Counted from the stretch's first letter, positions 22,490 to 34,100 are shown. The stretch: DNA of 64,000 bases from Pseudorasbora parva (GCF_024679245.1 NC_090182.1:35673047-35737046); one strand, 5' to 3'. Notes: generated by a model not told the origin, from the sequence alone. Program-made: numbers and translations.

Positions 22490-23190
22490 ATAAGGCTACG
22501 TTTACACATGGGCGACTATTTTCATAAACTGACATTTTCAACCTTTCCAGTTTAAAAAATAACATTGTGCACACCATGTATATGGTCAAGAGCATGCCAA
22601 ACCTGTAGGTTGTAGTGTAACGAGAAGCTCAAGCCCAAATAAGCCAATCAGAATCACAGCAGTGTTAGCGATGATGCAGGCTAGTTCTTCGTGTTGGATG
22701 GAGAAATTGAGGCAAAATTGCTGACCTCCGAGCACATAATGGAGCCATAATGGAGCAGCTGTATTTGCAAATGCAAACACATGAGAAGAGTTTGCACCAA
22801 CATAAATGTATCTGCTACTCTTAATGCTTCCATGATCACATAAACGTAGGTCGCACTTTTGACGTAGGTGCGAGCTCTGGCGCATACTGTGACGTTGGCT
22901 GCCAAAACACCCATTACATACAAACGTGCAAACAAAGATTTTCAAAATCTCTACTCTGTCCAGAGTTTTTAGAAAGACTCGTTTTCTTAAATTATTGTCG
23001 TACATTTTTGAAAAGTGCATCTTGCTTTGGTAATGTTTATTGGGAAATTCCTGAATAAAGTTATAAAATCATTTAACAGATTTCTTGAAGTACAAGAGAC
23101 AATGAACATGAACAGGAATGTCACACAGCACTCATCCCATGGGTGCATTACATTCAACCCTAAGTGGACACTGAAGTAGACCTCACTATG
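22490..23190. other. Possible short inverted-repeat element start; otherwise featureless
   Basis: The sequence aaggctacgtttacacatgg near 22490 resembles ends of common fish short transposons. I could not find a convincing partner end. A 144-codon minus-strand frame (22586-23020) has no recognisable domain. Confidence 0.3.
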
Positions 23191-24839
23191 AAGCTAGAAA
23201 TATGTCAAAATTATCTGAATTTGATTTGTACAAATCTAAATTATTGACAAGTGTAATCTAACAAATGTTAATATTATGTTGCATATTACATAGTACTGAA
23301 TTTTAATTTTTTGAATGTTGAATATAGAACCTTTGAAACTGAACACATCTGAAATGTTTTTTTATGTCAATTGTATAGACATGTATTTTCAAACAGCAGA
23401 TATTTTGTTCTGAATTAATAGACTGTAAATATTCAGTTTTAGAAAATACAGATTCAAGATTTCAGATGAAGAATAAATTCAGATCATCAAATTAAATATT
23501 CTTAAATTCTAAATTGCAGAAATTCAGATCTTACAGAAAGTAGGCCAGAGGTCATCATCAGGGAAGAGTAAAGGATGTCAGAAAAATCCAACAGAGCACC
23601 ATCTGATAATTTCATTTCCTATTTGTAATGGAATAAAGAGAAAAGATCAAACAGCCCATTTATACTTTTTGTTTATTTTAGATTAATGCACAGGAAAAGA
23701 GATTTCGGCTAGATTCCTAATTTTTCGTGTGTGATTTACAAATTGCTGATTAGTAAAGGAAATCTAAGCATTTGACGTCATCTGTCGTTCTCCAGGGTTG
23801 AATCCAAAATCGCCCCCTAAACCCTCAATATTCCCTACTTTAGTCCACTAATAGTTAACTTGAACGAGTGAATGAATGTACATCCGTTGAGTTTTCTTTT
23901 CGGGGGTGGGGGGTGAAGTTGTTAACAATAATAATGGGAAATGCTCTAATGTGGCGTGATCTATTTTTTAACAGTCTATGGTGTGACATTCACAGATCAC
24001 TGCAGCCCTCAGTTCAAGCAAACGGCAGTGCTCATGACATGAACCAATCACCTCCGCTTTACAGCACGAGAGAAATCATGAATGAACACACAGGTCTGTC
24101 TGTAAGGGCTCCACATTATCTTTGTCTGGGACAAATCAAAGAGGATTTGACTTTCCCGACAGGACAAATAAAACATTAAAATAACCAGATAATAATTTAT
24201 TTATTATTATATTCAATGTAAACACAGCGCTTGATAATGGAGTGTAGCCTGTCTCTGGTAACAAAGTCGCGTTGAGGCTGGCGCTGCCTGTCTCTTTGTG
24301 AGAGACATTCGTGGAGAAATCAAAACAAGTGAGCAGTAATATAAACGGAGCTGTTTTGCTGAACATTATCACGATTTCAAATACACTGCAATCGTGAATT
24401 GTGTAGCATAATTCATTATTAGGTACTTACATTTTAGACTCAAAAAACTTTTTTTGTTCTATTTCAACTACGATTTCACCGACGAAAATAGTTCCAAAGG
24501 AACAACACTCAGCATGGTGTTTTGTACTGAATGATTCAGCGTTTTGAATTAATCATTTGAATGAATGACTCAATAGCCCCTTTCACACTGCGATTCCGGC
24601 AAACACACGGATAATGCGACCGGGTCGCTAGATTTGGTCCATTCACACTGCCAGCGAAATACCGTAATGTGTGCACTTTTCACACACAACCCGTAACGGT
24701 CCCGGGTCGAGTTGACATGTGACATCCTGATGTGATGTATAATGGTGAGCGATCTCAGCTTCAGCGCGGAACTGTACAGGGCAGGTCCTAGAGCAGGCAA
24801 CTTTTCTGTGCAACTTAATGCGTTTCACAGAAAAAAAAT

Positions 24840-25040
24840 GTTCCCTTTCGAAAGGGAACTCGAGCTGCGTCAGCTTGACGCTACGGGGAACGCCACCAGC
24901 GTGACCGGTGTCTGAAACGCTATCCAATTACATCAGTCCTACTGACCGGCGACAGCCTCTGATGTCATTGACGTGCGACCAGGAAGTATAAAAGGGCGCC
25001 TTGCAAACACAACCGCATCCAATTCGTCTTCAGGGACTGT
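24840..25040 (+). repeat. DIRS left inverted terminal repeat with promoter
   Basis: Contains ctgcgtcagcttgacgctac, ctgaccggcgacagcc and gaagtataaaagggcgcc. The latter is a TATA box at about 24985-24992, roughly 80 bp before the gag start codon. The same elements appear reversed at 27413-27583. Confidence 0.85.
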
Positions 25041-25074
25041 CTTGTCTGATTCTAAGTTAAAAAAAAAACCCATC

Positions 25075-25658
25075 ATGTCCAAGTGTGTGCACAAGAGGAA
25101 GCACGGCTTCAGAAAGTGTGCAGATCCGTTTCCCAGGTTTCTCACACCTGAGGACACACATACACTCTGCGTGTTCTACTTGGGTGAGGAGCACGCACGG
25201 GAGGTTCTTGAAGAAAGAGCCTCCTGCGCGAACTGTGAGCGTCTGTCTCTAAAGACGCTCCGCTCTCGTCTGGCCCTTTTCTCAAGGAAAGAGGGGTCCG
25301 GCGGCTGGGAGTGGTCCCGCTTCTGCCGAGGCTGAGCAGCAACTTATGTCCTGGGGCTCCCAACTGGATCTGGCCCGCCGTCTAGAGACGGAGGTTGTTC
25401 TCGGCGATGGGCCAGATCACGAGGGGCGGCCGCCGGAGGGAGAGTTGGGTTATAACTCCTCCTCATCGTCAGCCGAGGAGCTCCCACTTCAGCAAGGGAT
25501 GGAAGTGGAGAGTGGTGAAGCGGCCGAGGCCGAAACCCTCCCAGCCATTCTGTCCCATGTACGGGGAGCTGTTGGAAGTGATGGAACGGGCCGCCGATCG
25601 GCTGCAGGTGCCGTGGCGGCGCGTTAGGGGAGAAACCTCCCAGGGGATGAGTCCCTAG
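25075..25658 (+). pseudogene. DIRS gag N-terminal half, frameshifted
   Basis: The frame starting ATG at 25075 reads MSKCVHKRKHGF and contains the family segment ANCERLSLKTLRSRLALF. It ends at a stop at 25335. Coding continues in other frames: SWGSQLDLARRLETE (from 25349), then an acidic, Ser-rich stretch, then EVMERAADRLQVPWRRVRGE (to about 25640). At least two frameshifts, near 25310 and 25555, break it. The promoter TATA box lies about 80 bp upstream in the terminal repeat. The cysteine-rich start may bind nucleic acid; that is inference. Confidence 0.75.
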
Positions 25659-25789
25659 GTGGTAACTGGATGGCTAGTTCTTCGTCAGCCAAGCAGACAG
25701 CCACTGTCAGCCCGACATGGAGCGGCCAGCATTCATCCAACCCGCCAGCAAGCATTTGTCGCCGGCATGGCTACAAGCCCAGTTAGTAG

Positions 25790-26720
25790 TCCTCCCTAGG
25801 CCTCCCTGAGGGCCTGCTGGGGTGCAGCAGGCCTTGCCGGGCTTCCCTTGAGGAGGTATTCCCGTGCTTCAGGTGTTAGACAGCAGGTAGTAGGCCTCAC
25901 CAGGCCTCCCTGTGAGGGCCTGCTGTGGTAGCAGTAGGCCTCGTCTGACTTCCCCCGAGGGGTTGTTCCTGGGCTTCAGTCACTGGATGACGGGTAGTAG
26001 GCCTCGCGGGGCCTCCCTGAGGGCCTGCTGAGGTACAGCAGGCCGCATCTGGCCTCCCCTGAAGGGGTGTTCCTGGGCTCCAGTCACCAGATGGCAGTTA
26101 GCAGGCCTCACCAGGCCTACCGCAGGGTCTGCTGGGTTCCTCATCTGGCTTCCCCTGAGGGGGTGGTCCAGGGCATCGGCCACTGGGTGACAGGGAGTAG
26201 GCCTCTCTAGGCCTCCCGGAGGGTGAGCCAGGTCCCCAGCTGCTATGACATTAAAACATGGTTGCTAGCCAGGGTGACTAGCATGGTCTGCTAGCCGGGA
26301 GTGGGCTTCACCAAGCCTCCCTGAAGTTGTTCCCCGGCCTCAGTATTGGTCACGAGTAGCCTGGCAGGCAGTAGGCCTCGCGGGGCCTCCCTGGGGGAGA
26401 TCGAGTTCCTTGGACGGAGACACGTAACAGCTTAAGCTGACAGCTAGTAGTTCCTGCTATCAGGCTTCGGTCTTAGCCGGCAGCACCTGATGGCGGTCGC
26501 ATACTCTAGCACGAAGAGTTAACACTGCTGCTATGCGGTCCCTACAGGACAGGGGCCTGCATAGGTTGCCTACAGCATGGTACCTACCAGGCAGGCTTAG
26601 GAGCTCCCCTCTTATGAGGGTCGTCTGTGAGCTTACGGCCGCCTGGGCCTGATCAGTTGGTGGTAGGCCCCGTGGGGCCTCCCGGTGAGATCAGCCTGTT
26701 GGCCTTCTCAGGCCTCCTGA
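25790..26720. repeat. GC-rich degenerate tandem repeats replacing DIRS pol
   Basis: Units of roughly 100-125 bp recur with the motifs agtaggcctcgc, ggcctccctgagggcctgct, cagcaggcc, cttcccctgagggg and cctgggcttcagtcac. They degrade to the right. No RT or recombinase motif occurs in any frame. Bases 26720-27271 are similarly GC-rich without a clear unit. Confidence 0.7.
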
Positions 26721-27271
26721 GCACCCCTGTAATGTATGTGCTCTGTAGATCCTAGGATTTGAGCAGCTAACTCCCCTCGCTAGCAAGGGTTGGAAAGCAC
26801 TACGCTGAGCGCTGTTCCCCAGGATAGCCCGTCTCTGACACTGCCAGTTGCAGTCCCTCAGCTGGATGCCTCTCCAGAGGTGAGTTTCCACAGGCTCTGT
26901 GAGTTAACAGACAGGGCTGGCGGACGGAAGCGTCCCGCATAGTGACGCCAGGTCAAGCCTCCCTGGTGGCATTTGGTGAAGTTCTTCCCGAATAGTGACT
27001 GGCTGGGGCGCCCTCGGGTCCCCTAGCCACATTCCCTTAAAGAAACCCCTTCTGTCGGACAGGTTGGTTCCATGCCTTTGAGCGGCCGGGTAGGGTACAT
27101 GTAGGTGCCCCAGGGCCATGGCTCGGGCTATGACCGTAGGGAATGCTGTCACTGACAGCCTAATGTGACCAGAGGGGGAGTGGTTCAGGCATTTCAGTTG
27201 AATTTGCTCATCCTGACAGTTGTCACTGCCAGTAGGCATGCACTCCCCTCGGCATGGTGGCGTGGGTATAT

Positions 27272-27369
27272 CGTTCCCCGTAGCGTCAAGCTGACGCAGC
27301 TCGAGTTCCCGTTAGAAAGGGAACGTCCCCGGTTACGACTGTAACCTTAGTTCCCTGAGAACAGGGAAC
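27272..27369. repeat. DIRS internal complementary region
   Basis: Bases 27272-27324 are the complement of the element's left outer end (24840-24892) with about three differences. Bases 27325-27369 are the complement of the right outer end (27594-27639) with one visible difference. The two halves abut exactly at 27324/27325. Confidence 0.85.
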
Positions 27370-28255
27370 AAGACGCTGCGTCACTGTGCCATACCTCAGG
27401 GCCTGCCTGCGCACAGTCCCTTCAGACAAAGTGGATGCGGTTGTGTTTGCAAGGCGCCCTTTTATACTTCCTGGTCGCACGTTGATGACGTCAGAGGCTG
27501 TCGCCGGTCAGTAGGACTGATGTGATTGGATAGCGTTTCAGACACCGGTCACGCTGGAGGCGTTCCCCGTAGCGTCAAGCTGACGCAGTGTCTCGTTCCC
27601 TGTTCTCAGGGAACTAAGGTTACAGTCATAACCGGGGACGTTTATCTGATATATAAAATATTTATCAGCACCCGGCCAGTCATTTAATTGTGCGGTAAAC
27701 CACACGATAAATGAGAAATCTAGCCAAGTCTCTTTTTCCATTCATTAATCTAAAATAAAATAAAATAAGTATAAAAGGGATGTTTGATCTTTTCTCTTTA
27801 TTCCATTACAAATAGGAAATGAAATGATCAGATGGTGCTCTGTTGGATTTTTCTGACATCCTTTACTCTTCCCTGATGATGACTTCTGGCCTACTTTCTG
27901 TATGATCTGAATTTCTGCGATCTGAATTTTAGAATATTGAATTTGATGATCTGAATTTCTTCTTCATCTGAAATCTTGAATCTTTATTTTCATGAACTGA
28001 ATATTTACAGTCTATTAATTCAGAACAATATATCTGCTGTTTGAAAATACACGTCTATACAATTTCGACATAAAAACATTTCAGATGTGTTCAATTTCAA
28101 AGGTTCTATATTTAACATTCAAAAAATTTAAATTCAGTACTATGTAAAATGCAACATAATATTCAATTTTGTTAGATTACACTTATTCAATAATTCAGAT
28201 TTATACAATTCAAATTCAGATAATTTTGTCATATTTCTAGCTCCATATTATACCA

Positions 28256-28322
28256 AGGATGACTTGAGGGTGAATAAATCATGGGGCTAATTTTCATTTA
28301 TGGGTGAACTATCCCTTTCAGC
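28256..28322 (-). repeat. GTTCACCC-family repeat end, reversed
   Basis: Reads on the minus strand as agggatagttcacccataaa, then tgaaaattagc and ttattcaccctcaagtc. This is the same family as 525-640 and 59262. It may be the outer part of the long inverted-repeat transposon to its left. Confidence 0.65.
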
Positions 28323-30582
28323 ATTAATTTAAACAATATGGTAAAAAAACAAATTCGAACTGTTCTTCTTTGTGGAAGCTTTGCAGAAGATTTAATAAAA
28401 TATTTAAACTCAAGACAATATTTTGTGTCTAATTTACTTGATGAACGTAACTGTTAGCTGTGTAATAAGCGGGATAATGTACACCCAGCTGGTTGTTATC
28501 ACAGAATAAACACCTTCAGAGTGATGCATGTGTATTCTTACAGGTTAAAGAACAGTGTTTTTTTTAACAAACATGGTGAAAAGTCACTGTGGCAGATGGA
28601 TTGGTGGTCAAATAATTTAATTTCAGGCCCTGTTCCTGTGTTATGATATATGCTCTATGACCCTTAAACAATCTGAGTTATTTGCTAAATTATTTTACAT
28701 TATGAGACAAAATGACCATATTATATGGAAGATTCAAGTCTGTGCTAGAGAATCTGCACGTCACATCCATTCACCATGTTGGAAAATATGTATTTAAAAT
28801 ATCCTTGGTGGAAAAAGGTTATACATTTTAGTGCAGTATGGGGTTCAGATGACAGCTACCAGAAATATGAGGTTATACGTTAGCAGGGAACATTTCTGAG
28901 TGCTGAAATGTTTTACATGATTCATCTAGGACAGGATTTCTATATTTCATAGTGGAGCATGTTTCATTCTTCTGTGGTCTTCACCTAAGAGTGCCATCCA
29001 TTTTGACACATTCCAGAAAATCTGGTTGCATGGACCCAGCCTGCTATATTGTTAGTGAGAAAATCTCTTTAAAATCCTCAAATGTGTGGGGATTTAAAGG
29101 TAATATGTGTGTGATTTTTGCATGTAATTTCTTAGTGTAAAGAATACAATTACTTGCTATACAATCCATTTCAGTTAATTTCAACTGATCAGTATGAACC
29201 ATCCAGACTTTCTCCTGCGCCTGCATCAATTCAGTGGCTAAGGCATTGCAAGTATCATACACTTGATCATACATACAACTAACAAAACAGGTCCCCTTGT
29301 CCCCCTTGTCCCCTTGGGGTGGGGGACACTCAGTTTCAGTCAATCTCATGTCAATCTTGAGTACCTATAGAGTATTATAATATCTCCAAAAAGTCTTTAG
29401 TTGTATTATATGTATAAAAGAAAGATAGGCTGTACTGAGTCTTTCCACAAAAAAATAAAACATGCGGCTGGAAGCGTATCGTGTGGACAGAGCTAAAGAA
29501 TGACGAGCGCGCACGAGAGCGTTAAGCGTGGAAAAGAAAACGTTACCCTAAATAAACCATGGCTATCAATCAGATTCAACTTATACATACACGATCCAGA
29601 ATCGGATCCGCAGGCTAAAATAAATTGAAAAGGAGAAGCAGCAACAGCAGGACATCCGTCTCTGTGGTATGTAATGTTACTGTATTTAGTGGCTTGTCAA
29701 CATTTGTTTAGTTGTGGATTGTGAGGACATGATTTGGTTTATTGTATGTGACTAAACCTTAGCAATCGCAAGCAAAACGGTTTTGCATTTCAGACTACTA
29801 GTGTTACATAGAAAAACAATGGAGTAGCGCATTTGAATGTGCTTTGTGTGAACAAAGTTTAACGTTATGTTTGGGGTGGTTCTACAATAAACAAACAGAC
29901 ACCTATAGTGGTCCGCTAAACAAATGTATTTAAACACATGCCATTCATCGCATGCTTCATTGATAAATTAACTATGATCCTGTTTTTTACTGATGTTTCC
30001 TCACTCCAACTACACACAGACATTTGAAGCAGTTTTCCAAAGCACGATCGTGAACATTTATCGTCACTGCTCCATCAAAAACACACTTCTTTGGTGACGT
30101 TGTTGGTTTGATGAAGTCCTGAGACAGTGAGTGCGTTTATGGTACATTTGCTCTCTTGCTGACTCGCTCTGATCCGGTCGCTCTCTTGCGAGTATGCGCA
30201 TCCTTCCGGCAGAAGACCCCGTACTGGCCCATACAATGACATTCCGATCCCTTGACGTCAAGCCAACCCATACTCAAAAAAACTTGTGAGAAACCGGAAG
30301 GAGTATTTTTGACACAGGAAAACTCCATCAAACGTCCAACTTATTTTTTTGAAACTTTGTCCATGTTTAGGATGGGAATCCAAGTCTTTAACAGTGTAAA
30401 AAGCTCAGTATGCATGAAACAGCATTTCAACCCCCCAAACACCCCCCCCCCCAACAAGTTGCTTTGAAATAAGAAACTGATGGTGCTGTTAAGATGAATA
30501 TTTTCCTTTTTCCATATCTTCATTCCAATAGTTCTGTTTATAGTTTCACACACACAAGGTTGCCACCTGTGCAATAAGTCCA
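28323..30582. other. No recognisable feature
   Basis: AT-rich sequence without terminal repeats. A CpG-containing stretch at 29460-29670 ends in tctgtggtatgt, which resembles a first exon with a splice donor, but no start codon context or matching exon was found. Frames of 101 codons and fewer (29044-29349, 30064-30331) lack motifs. Confidence 0.45.
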
Positions 30583-31162
30583 GTGGTGTTTCAATTAGGA
30601 ATAGGAACTCTGAAGCATATCAGAGGGAAGATAACCTTGGATGAGAGCGCAGTCCCAAAGTTTCACAAGGCACAGCCCGTTCCCTGTGCTATGCAACAGA
30701 AATATGAAACAGAGCTGAATCGGTTGGAAGCTGAAGGAATACTTTCTAAGATTGACTGGAGTCCCTGGGCAACTCCAGTTGTCCCTGTTGTTAAGAAAGA
30801 TGGAACTGTAAGACTGTGCGGGGATTTTAAAGTCTGTATTGCAGGCAGAACAATATCCATTACTGAGAATAGAGGATATTTTTGCTACACTTTCAAGAGG
30901 ACAACTTTTTAGCAAAATAGACTTGGCGGAAGCGTATTTACAGTTGGAAATGGAGGAGGACTCAAAAGTGTTCTTGATCATTAATATGCACAAGGGCTTA
31001 TACCGCTATAATAGGCTTGTTTTTGGTGTCGCCTCAGCACTGGCCTTGTGGAAAAGGTCTATGGATCAGGTGCTTCAGGGTTGCCCTGGTACCCAATGCT
31101 ACCTCGATGATATCATTGTCACAGGTGACAGTGACAGAAGTCACTTGGAGAACTTAGCATGA
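30583..31162 (+). pseudogene. Gypsy reverse transcriptase fragment
   Basis: Two frames joined by a shift near 30840. The first holds PVPCAMQQKYETELNRLEAE, then WATPVVPVVKKDGTVRLCGD (RT motifs 1-2). The second holds PLLRIEDIFATLSRGQLFSK, IDLAEAYLQLEMEEDSKVF and the catalytic CYLDDIIVTG at about 31098-31127. The active-site YLDD is intact, so only the frame is broken. The expected FGVASAPA segment reads FGVASALALW. Confidence 0.88.
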
Positions 31163-31479
31163 GTCTTAAAGAGATTAGAGGAGTAGGGACTGCGTGCAAG
31201 ACGTGACAATTATTCGTTTTTAAAAAACATTATCACATATTGTGGACACAAAATTGATGCAAATGGTCTGCACAAGTGTCACAACAAGTTAAGGCTCCAC
31301 AGCCGAAAGATGTTTCGCAAATTAGGTCCTTCCTGGGATTTATCAATTATTACAACAGGCTTTTGCCAAATCTAGCAACCGTTCTCCATTCTCTAAATTC
31401 CCTGTTACAAGCAGGAAAGAAATGAGAGTGGACAAGGCAATGCACACAAGCTTTGCAGGACACTAAGCTACAAGTCAGA

Positions 31480-31872
31480 TACAGTTCTGACTCTTTTTGA
31501 CCCACACAAACCTCTAAGATTAGCATGTGAAGCCTCGTCATACGGCATCGGAGCGGGGTTGTCGCATGTGATGATGAATGGAATGGAGCGTCCCATAGCT
31601 TTCGCATCACGCTCCCTCAGTGCTGAAGAGAAAAAAACTATTCACAGATTGACAGGGAAGCTTTGAGCTTGGTATGGGGTGTAAAACGATTCAATCAGTA
31701 TCTGTATGGAAACACATTTACCTTGGTTACAGACCATCAGCCTCTGGTTTCCATCTTTAGTCCTCAGAAGAGAGTTCTATTGACAGCTGCAGCAGGAATG
31801 CAAAGGTGGGCATTGTTTCTCGGAGGACATAGATACCAGATTGAATTAAAAAAAAACGCACAGACATGCTAA
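31480..31872 (+). pseudogene. Gypsy RNase H fragment
   Basis: Motifs in order: LACEASSYGIGAGLSH (about 31522-31570), RPIAFASRSLSAEEKK, then in the next frame VWGVKRFNQYLYGN and LVTDHQPLVSIF. In related elements the first catalytic acidic residue is Asp (C-D-A-S); here it reads Glu. A one-base frame break lies between the two halves near 31650. The N-terminal linker between RT and RNase H (31163-31480) has several stops. Confidence 0.8.
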
Positions 31873-32124
31873 CGCTGATAGGCTATCATGTCTGCCATTG
31901 GATGGGGGTGATACAAAGGCAGACAATGTGAGCACGCCTGTGGATGTTTTTACAATTGCTCAGCTTGAGAGTTCTCCTATTACAGATTAAATGATTCGGC
32001 GAGAAACCAGGAGAGATCCTGCATTGTCCCAGCTATACAGTCTGGTTGGAATGCAGAGCAGAAGATTCGGTCCACACAATTTTATCAGCGCTGTGATGAA
32101 CTAACTCTAGATGGGGGTTGCATC

Positions 32125-32755
32125 ATGTGGGGATTAAGAGTTGTTGTACCACCTAAGTTGCAAACTCGAGTTTTGGAAGAGCTCCACGTTGGACATCTTG
32201 GAGTGGTAAAGATGAAGGCCCTTGCAAGAAGTTTCGTAAGGTGGCCTGGTATAGATCAACAGATTGAGCAGCTTGCCGTGGATGTCAGTACGTGCAAAAG
32301 ATGCCAAAAACGGCACCATTACATTAGACCAAGGGCCTGTGTTACCGTGGCAAAGGGTCCATATTGATTTTGCAGGTCCTTTCATGGGCACAACATTTTT
32401 GGTTGTCATTGACGCCTGTTCAAAGTGACTAGAAGTGTTAAGCATGACCTCCACAACAGCTACTCAAACTGTGACCGTTCTGAGAGAACTTTTTGCAAGG
32501 ACTGGGGTACCGGAACAGCTGGTGAGTGATAATGGTCCCCAGTTTATATCTGAGGAATTCCAGATCTTTCTAAGGAACAATGCAATCAAGCATGTGACCT
32601 TGGTGCCCTACCACCCAGCTACAAATGGCTTAGCAAAGAGATTTGTGCAAATCTTGAAGAATGCACTGTGGGCCATGACAGGTGAAAAGATCACGCTAAA
32701 CCAGAAGCTACACAATTTCTTATTGGCATATCGGAATGCCATTTTGACACTGGAT
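32125..32755 (+). pseudogene. Gypsy integrase fragment with catalytic Glu changed
   Basis: The first frame (32125-32367) carries the zinc-binding HHCC domain: HVGHLG...CKRCQK. The core follows after a frameshift: HIDFAGPFMGT (first Asp), SDNGPQFISEEF (second Asp), then GLAKRFVQ at 32627-32650. In working integrases this last motif is GLAERFVQ, so the catalytic Glu is Lys (codon 32636-32638). The domain stops at about 32755, where the reading frame runs into the Ngaro-like minisatellite. Two independent defects make it inactive. Confidence 0.85.
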
Positions 32756-32756
32756 G

Positions 32757-33600
32757 GTGCAGTGCTCCGCCATTTTGCCGCTGCCGTGCTCCTCCAGGTC
32801 AATGCTGCTGCAGTGCTCCTCCAGTTTGATGCTGCCTCTGCAGTGCTCCTCCTATTTGATACTGCCACTGTAGTGCTCCGCAATTTGATGCAGCCGCTGC
32901 AGTGCTCCTCCAATTTTATGCTGCCGCGGCAGTGATCCGCAATTTGATAATGCCGCTGCAGTACTCTGCCACTTTGATGCTGCAGTGCTTCTCCTATTTG
33001 ATACTGCCACTGCAGTGCTTCGCTAATTTGTGACTGCAGCTTAATCCTTTGCTTGATACAGCCGCTGCAGTGCCCAGTGCTCCACAATTTGATACTGCCG
33101 CTGTAGTGCTCCTCCAATTTGATGCTGCCGCTGCAGTACTCCGCCAATTTGATACTGCTGCTGCAGTGCTCCGCCAATTTGATGCTGCAGTGCTTCTCCT
33201 ATTTGATGCGGCCACTGCAGTGCTTCGCTATTTTGTAACTGCCGCTGCCATGCTTTGCTTGATACTGCTGCTGCAGTGCCCCACCAATTTGAGACTGCTG
33301 CTACAATGCCCTGCCAATTTGAGACTGCTGCTGCAGTGCCCCGCCAATGTGAGACTGCTGCTGCAGTGCCCCGCCAATTTGAGACTGCTGCTACAATGCC
33401 CTGCCAATTTGAGACTGCTGCTACAGTGCCCTGCCAATTTGAGACTGCAGCTGCAGTGCCGCGCCATTTGAGACCGCCGCTGCATTACCCAGCCATGTTA
33501 AGACTGCCGCTGCAGTGCCCCACCATTTTGAGAATGCTGCTGCAGTGCTTTCCTTGATGCTGCTGCAGTGCCCCGCTCAATGCTAGACTGCTGCTGCAAC
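32757..33600 (+). repeat. 30-bp minisatellite built around CTGCAG
   Basis: About 28 diverged units of the type gctgctgcagtgccccgcca followed by atttgagact. The palindrome ctgcag recurs in most units. Units vary more on the left (cctccaatttgatgctgccg) than on the right. Long frames on both strands (up to 189 codons) are repeat translations. Confidence 0.92.
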
Positions 33601-34020
33601 ACCTCACCTGTTTCATAAAATTCCACGGCAGTTACCTACCTCAATGCTGCTACAGTGCCATCTTCCATTCACAATTTTGGGGGGTCTTCTGGAATAATTA
33701 TGCAGACTTCTCCCATAATCATGAACTGTTTAAATTGCCATAATTCTTGCTTGCTGTCTATTTCTGCATTATCTTTTTGGGGGGCAATCGGAGCTCGGGT
33801 AGAACATCCTCTCCGAGCCCCTCTATAGCAGACAGCAAGCCAAATCTGTTTACCACCTTCACTAAGATTATATGGGCACACAAACTCGTGAAGTTAATAA
33901 ACTTAATTTTGGGAGGAGTACGCCCATCTAATCTTTCAATTAATACGAAGGTATAAAACCAGCAGCTTATCTCTTCCCCTTTTTAGTTCCTGCAGCATCC
34001 CTCCTCCTCCCCTGCTCCTA
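32757..34020 (+). mobile_element. Ngaro-like 3' piece, family 2
   Basis: A 30-bp minisatellite (32757-33600) is followed by a terminal region (33660-34020). That region aligns in order with B1 and A2 of the Ngaro at 22041-22330: a G-run (ttttggggggcaatcgg), agcaagccaaatctg, cacaaactcgtgaa (end of B at 33892), ttaataaactt, gggaggag, then ctgcagcatccctcctcctc. A TATA box (gtataaaacc) lies near 33951. No coding domain is present. It inserted into, or recombined with, the Gypsy integrase at 32756. Confidence 0.7.
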
Positions 34021-34034
34021 CTTTTGTACAATTT

Positions 34035-34100
34035 TGTGCACAACACTGGTGGTGGTTGAGGAGAGATCCCTGACACGAGTGTAAAGCGATTTGGGAGTAC
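34035..34100 (+). repeat. Short tail-like fish repeat fragment
   Basis: The sequence cactggtggtggttgaggag followed by tgtaaagcgatttggga resembles the 3' tail of a widespread fish retroposon. It is a fragment only, recognised from memory. Confidence 0.4.

Larger units (their letters stand above)
24840..27640 (+). mobile_element. Non-autonomous DIRS element with recognisable ITRs and ICR
   Basis: The left inverted terminal repeat (24840-25040) starts gttccctttcgaaagggaac and is repeated in inverted orientation at about 27413-27640. Just inside the right repeat lies an internal complementary region (27272-27369) made of the complement of both outer ends. That is the DIRS signature used to rebuild full ends from circular DNA. 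Only the N-terminal half of gag is present. The rest is GC-rich repeat without RT, RNase H, methyltransferase or recombinase, so the copy would depend on another DIRS for mobility. Confidence 0.85.
23193..28242. mobile_element. Long-inverted-repeat DNA transposon, split by a DIRS insertion
   Basis: The segment 23193-23775 reappears in inverted orientation at about 27650-28242. Examples: agctagaaatatgtcaaaat at the left end against atatttctagct at the right; ccaacagagcaccatctgat at 23590 against its complement at 27830; and tagattaatg near 23680 against cattaatcta near 27742. By eye similarity is high over 500-590 bp. The right arm runs on into the GTTCACCC-type repeat at 28256-28322, so the true ends may lie further out. 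No transposase motif was seen in the internal part 23776-24839. The superfamily is undetermined. Confidence 0.75.
30583..32755 (+). mobile_element. Ty3/Gypsy pol remnant, canonical domain order
   Basis: Remnants appear in the order RT (30583-31162), RNase H (about 31480-31872), integrase (32125-32755), the usual Gypsy order. No LTRs, gag or protease are present. The right edge is cut abruptly at 32756 by a Ngaro-like minisatellite. Frames are broken many times. The protein type resembles the Gypsy family often annotated in fish as K02A2.6-like; that label is from memory. Confidence 0.85.

Noticed and set aside
32608..33557. Ala/Cys/Ser-rich frames on both strands up to 189 codons
   Set aside because: Translated 30-bp minisatellite; the minus-strand frame even runs back into the Gypsy integrase on the wrong strand.
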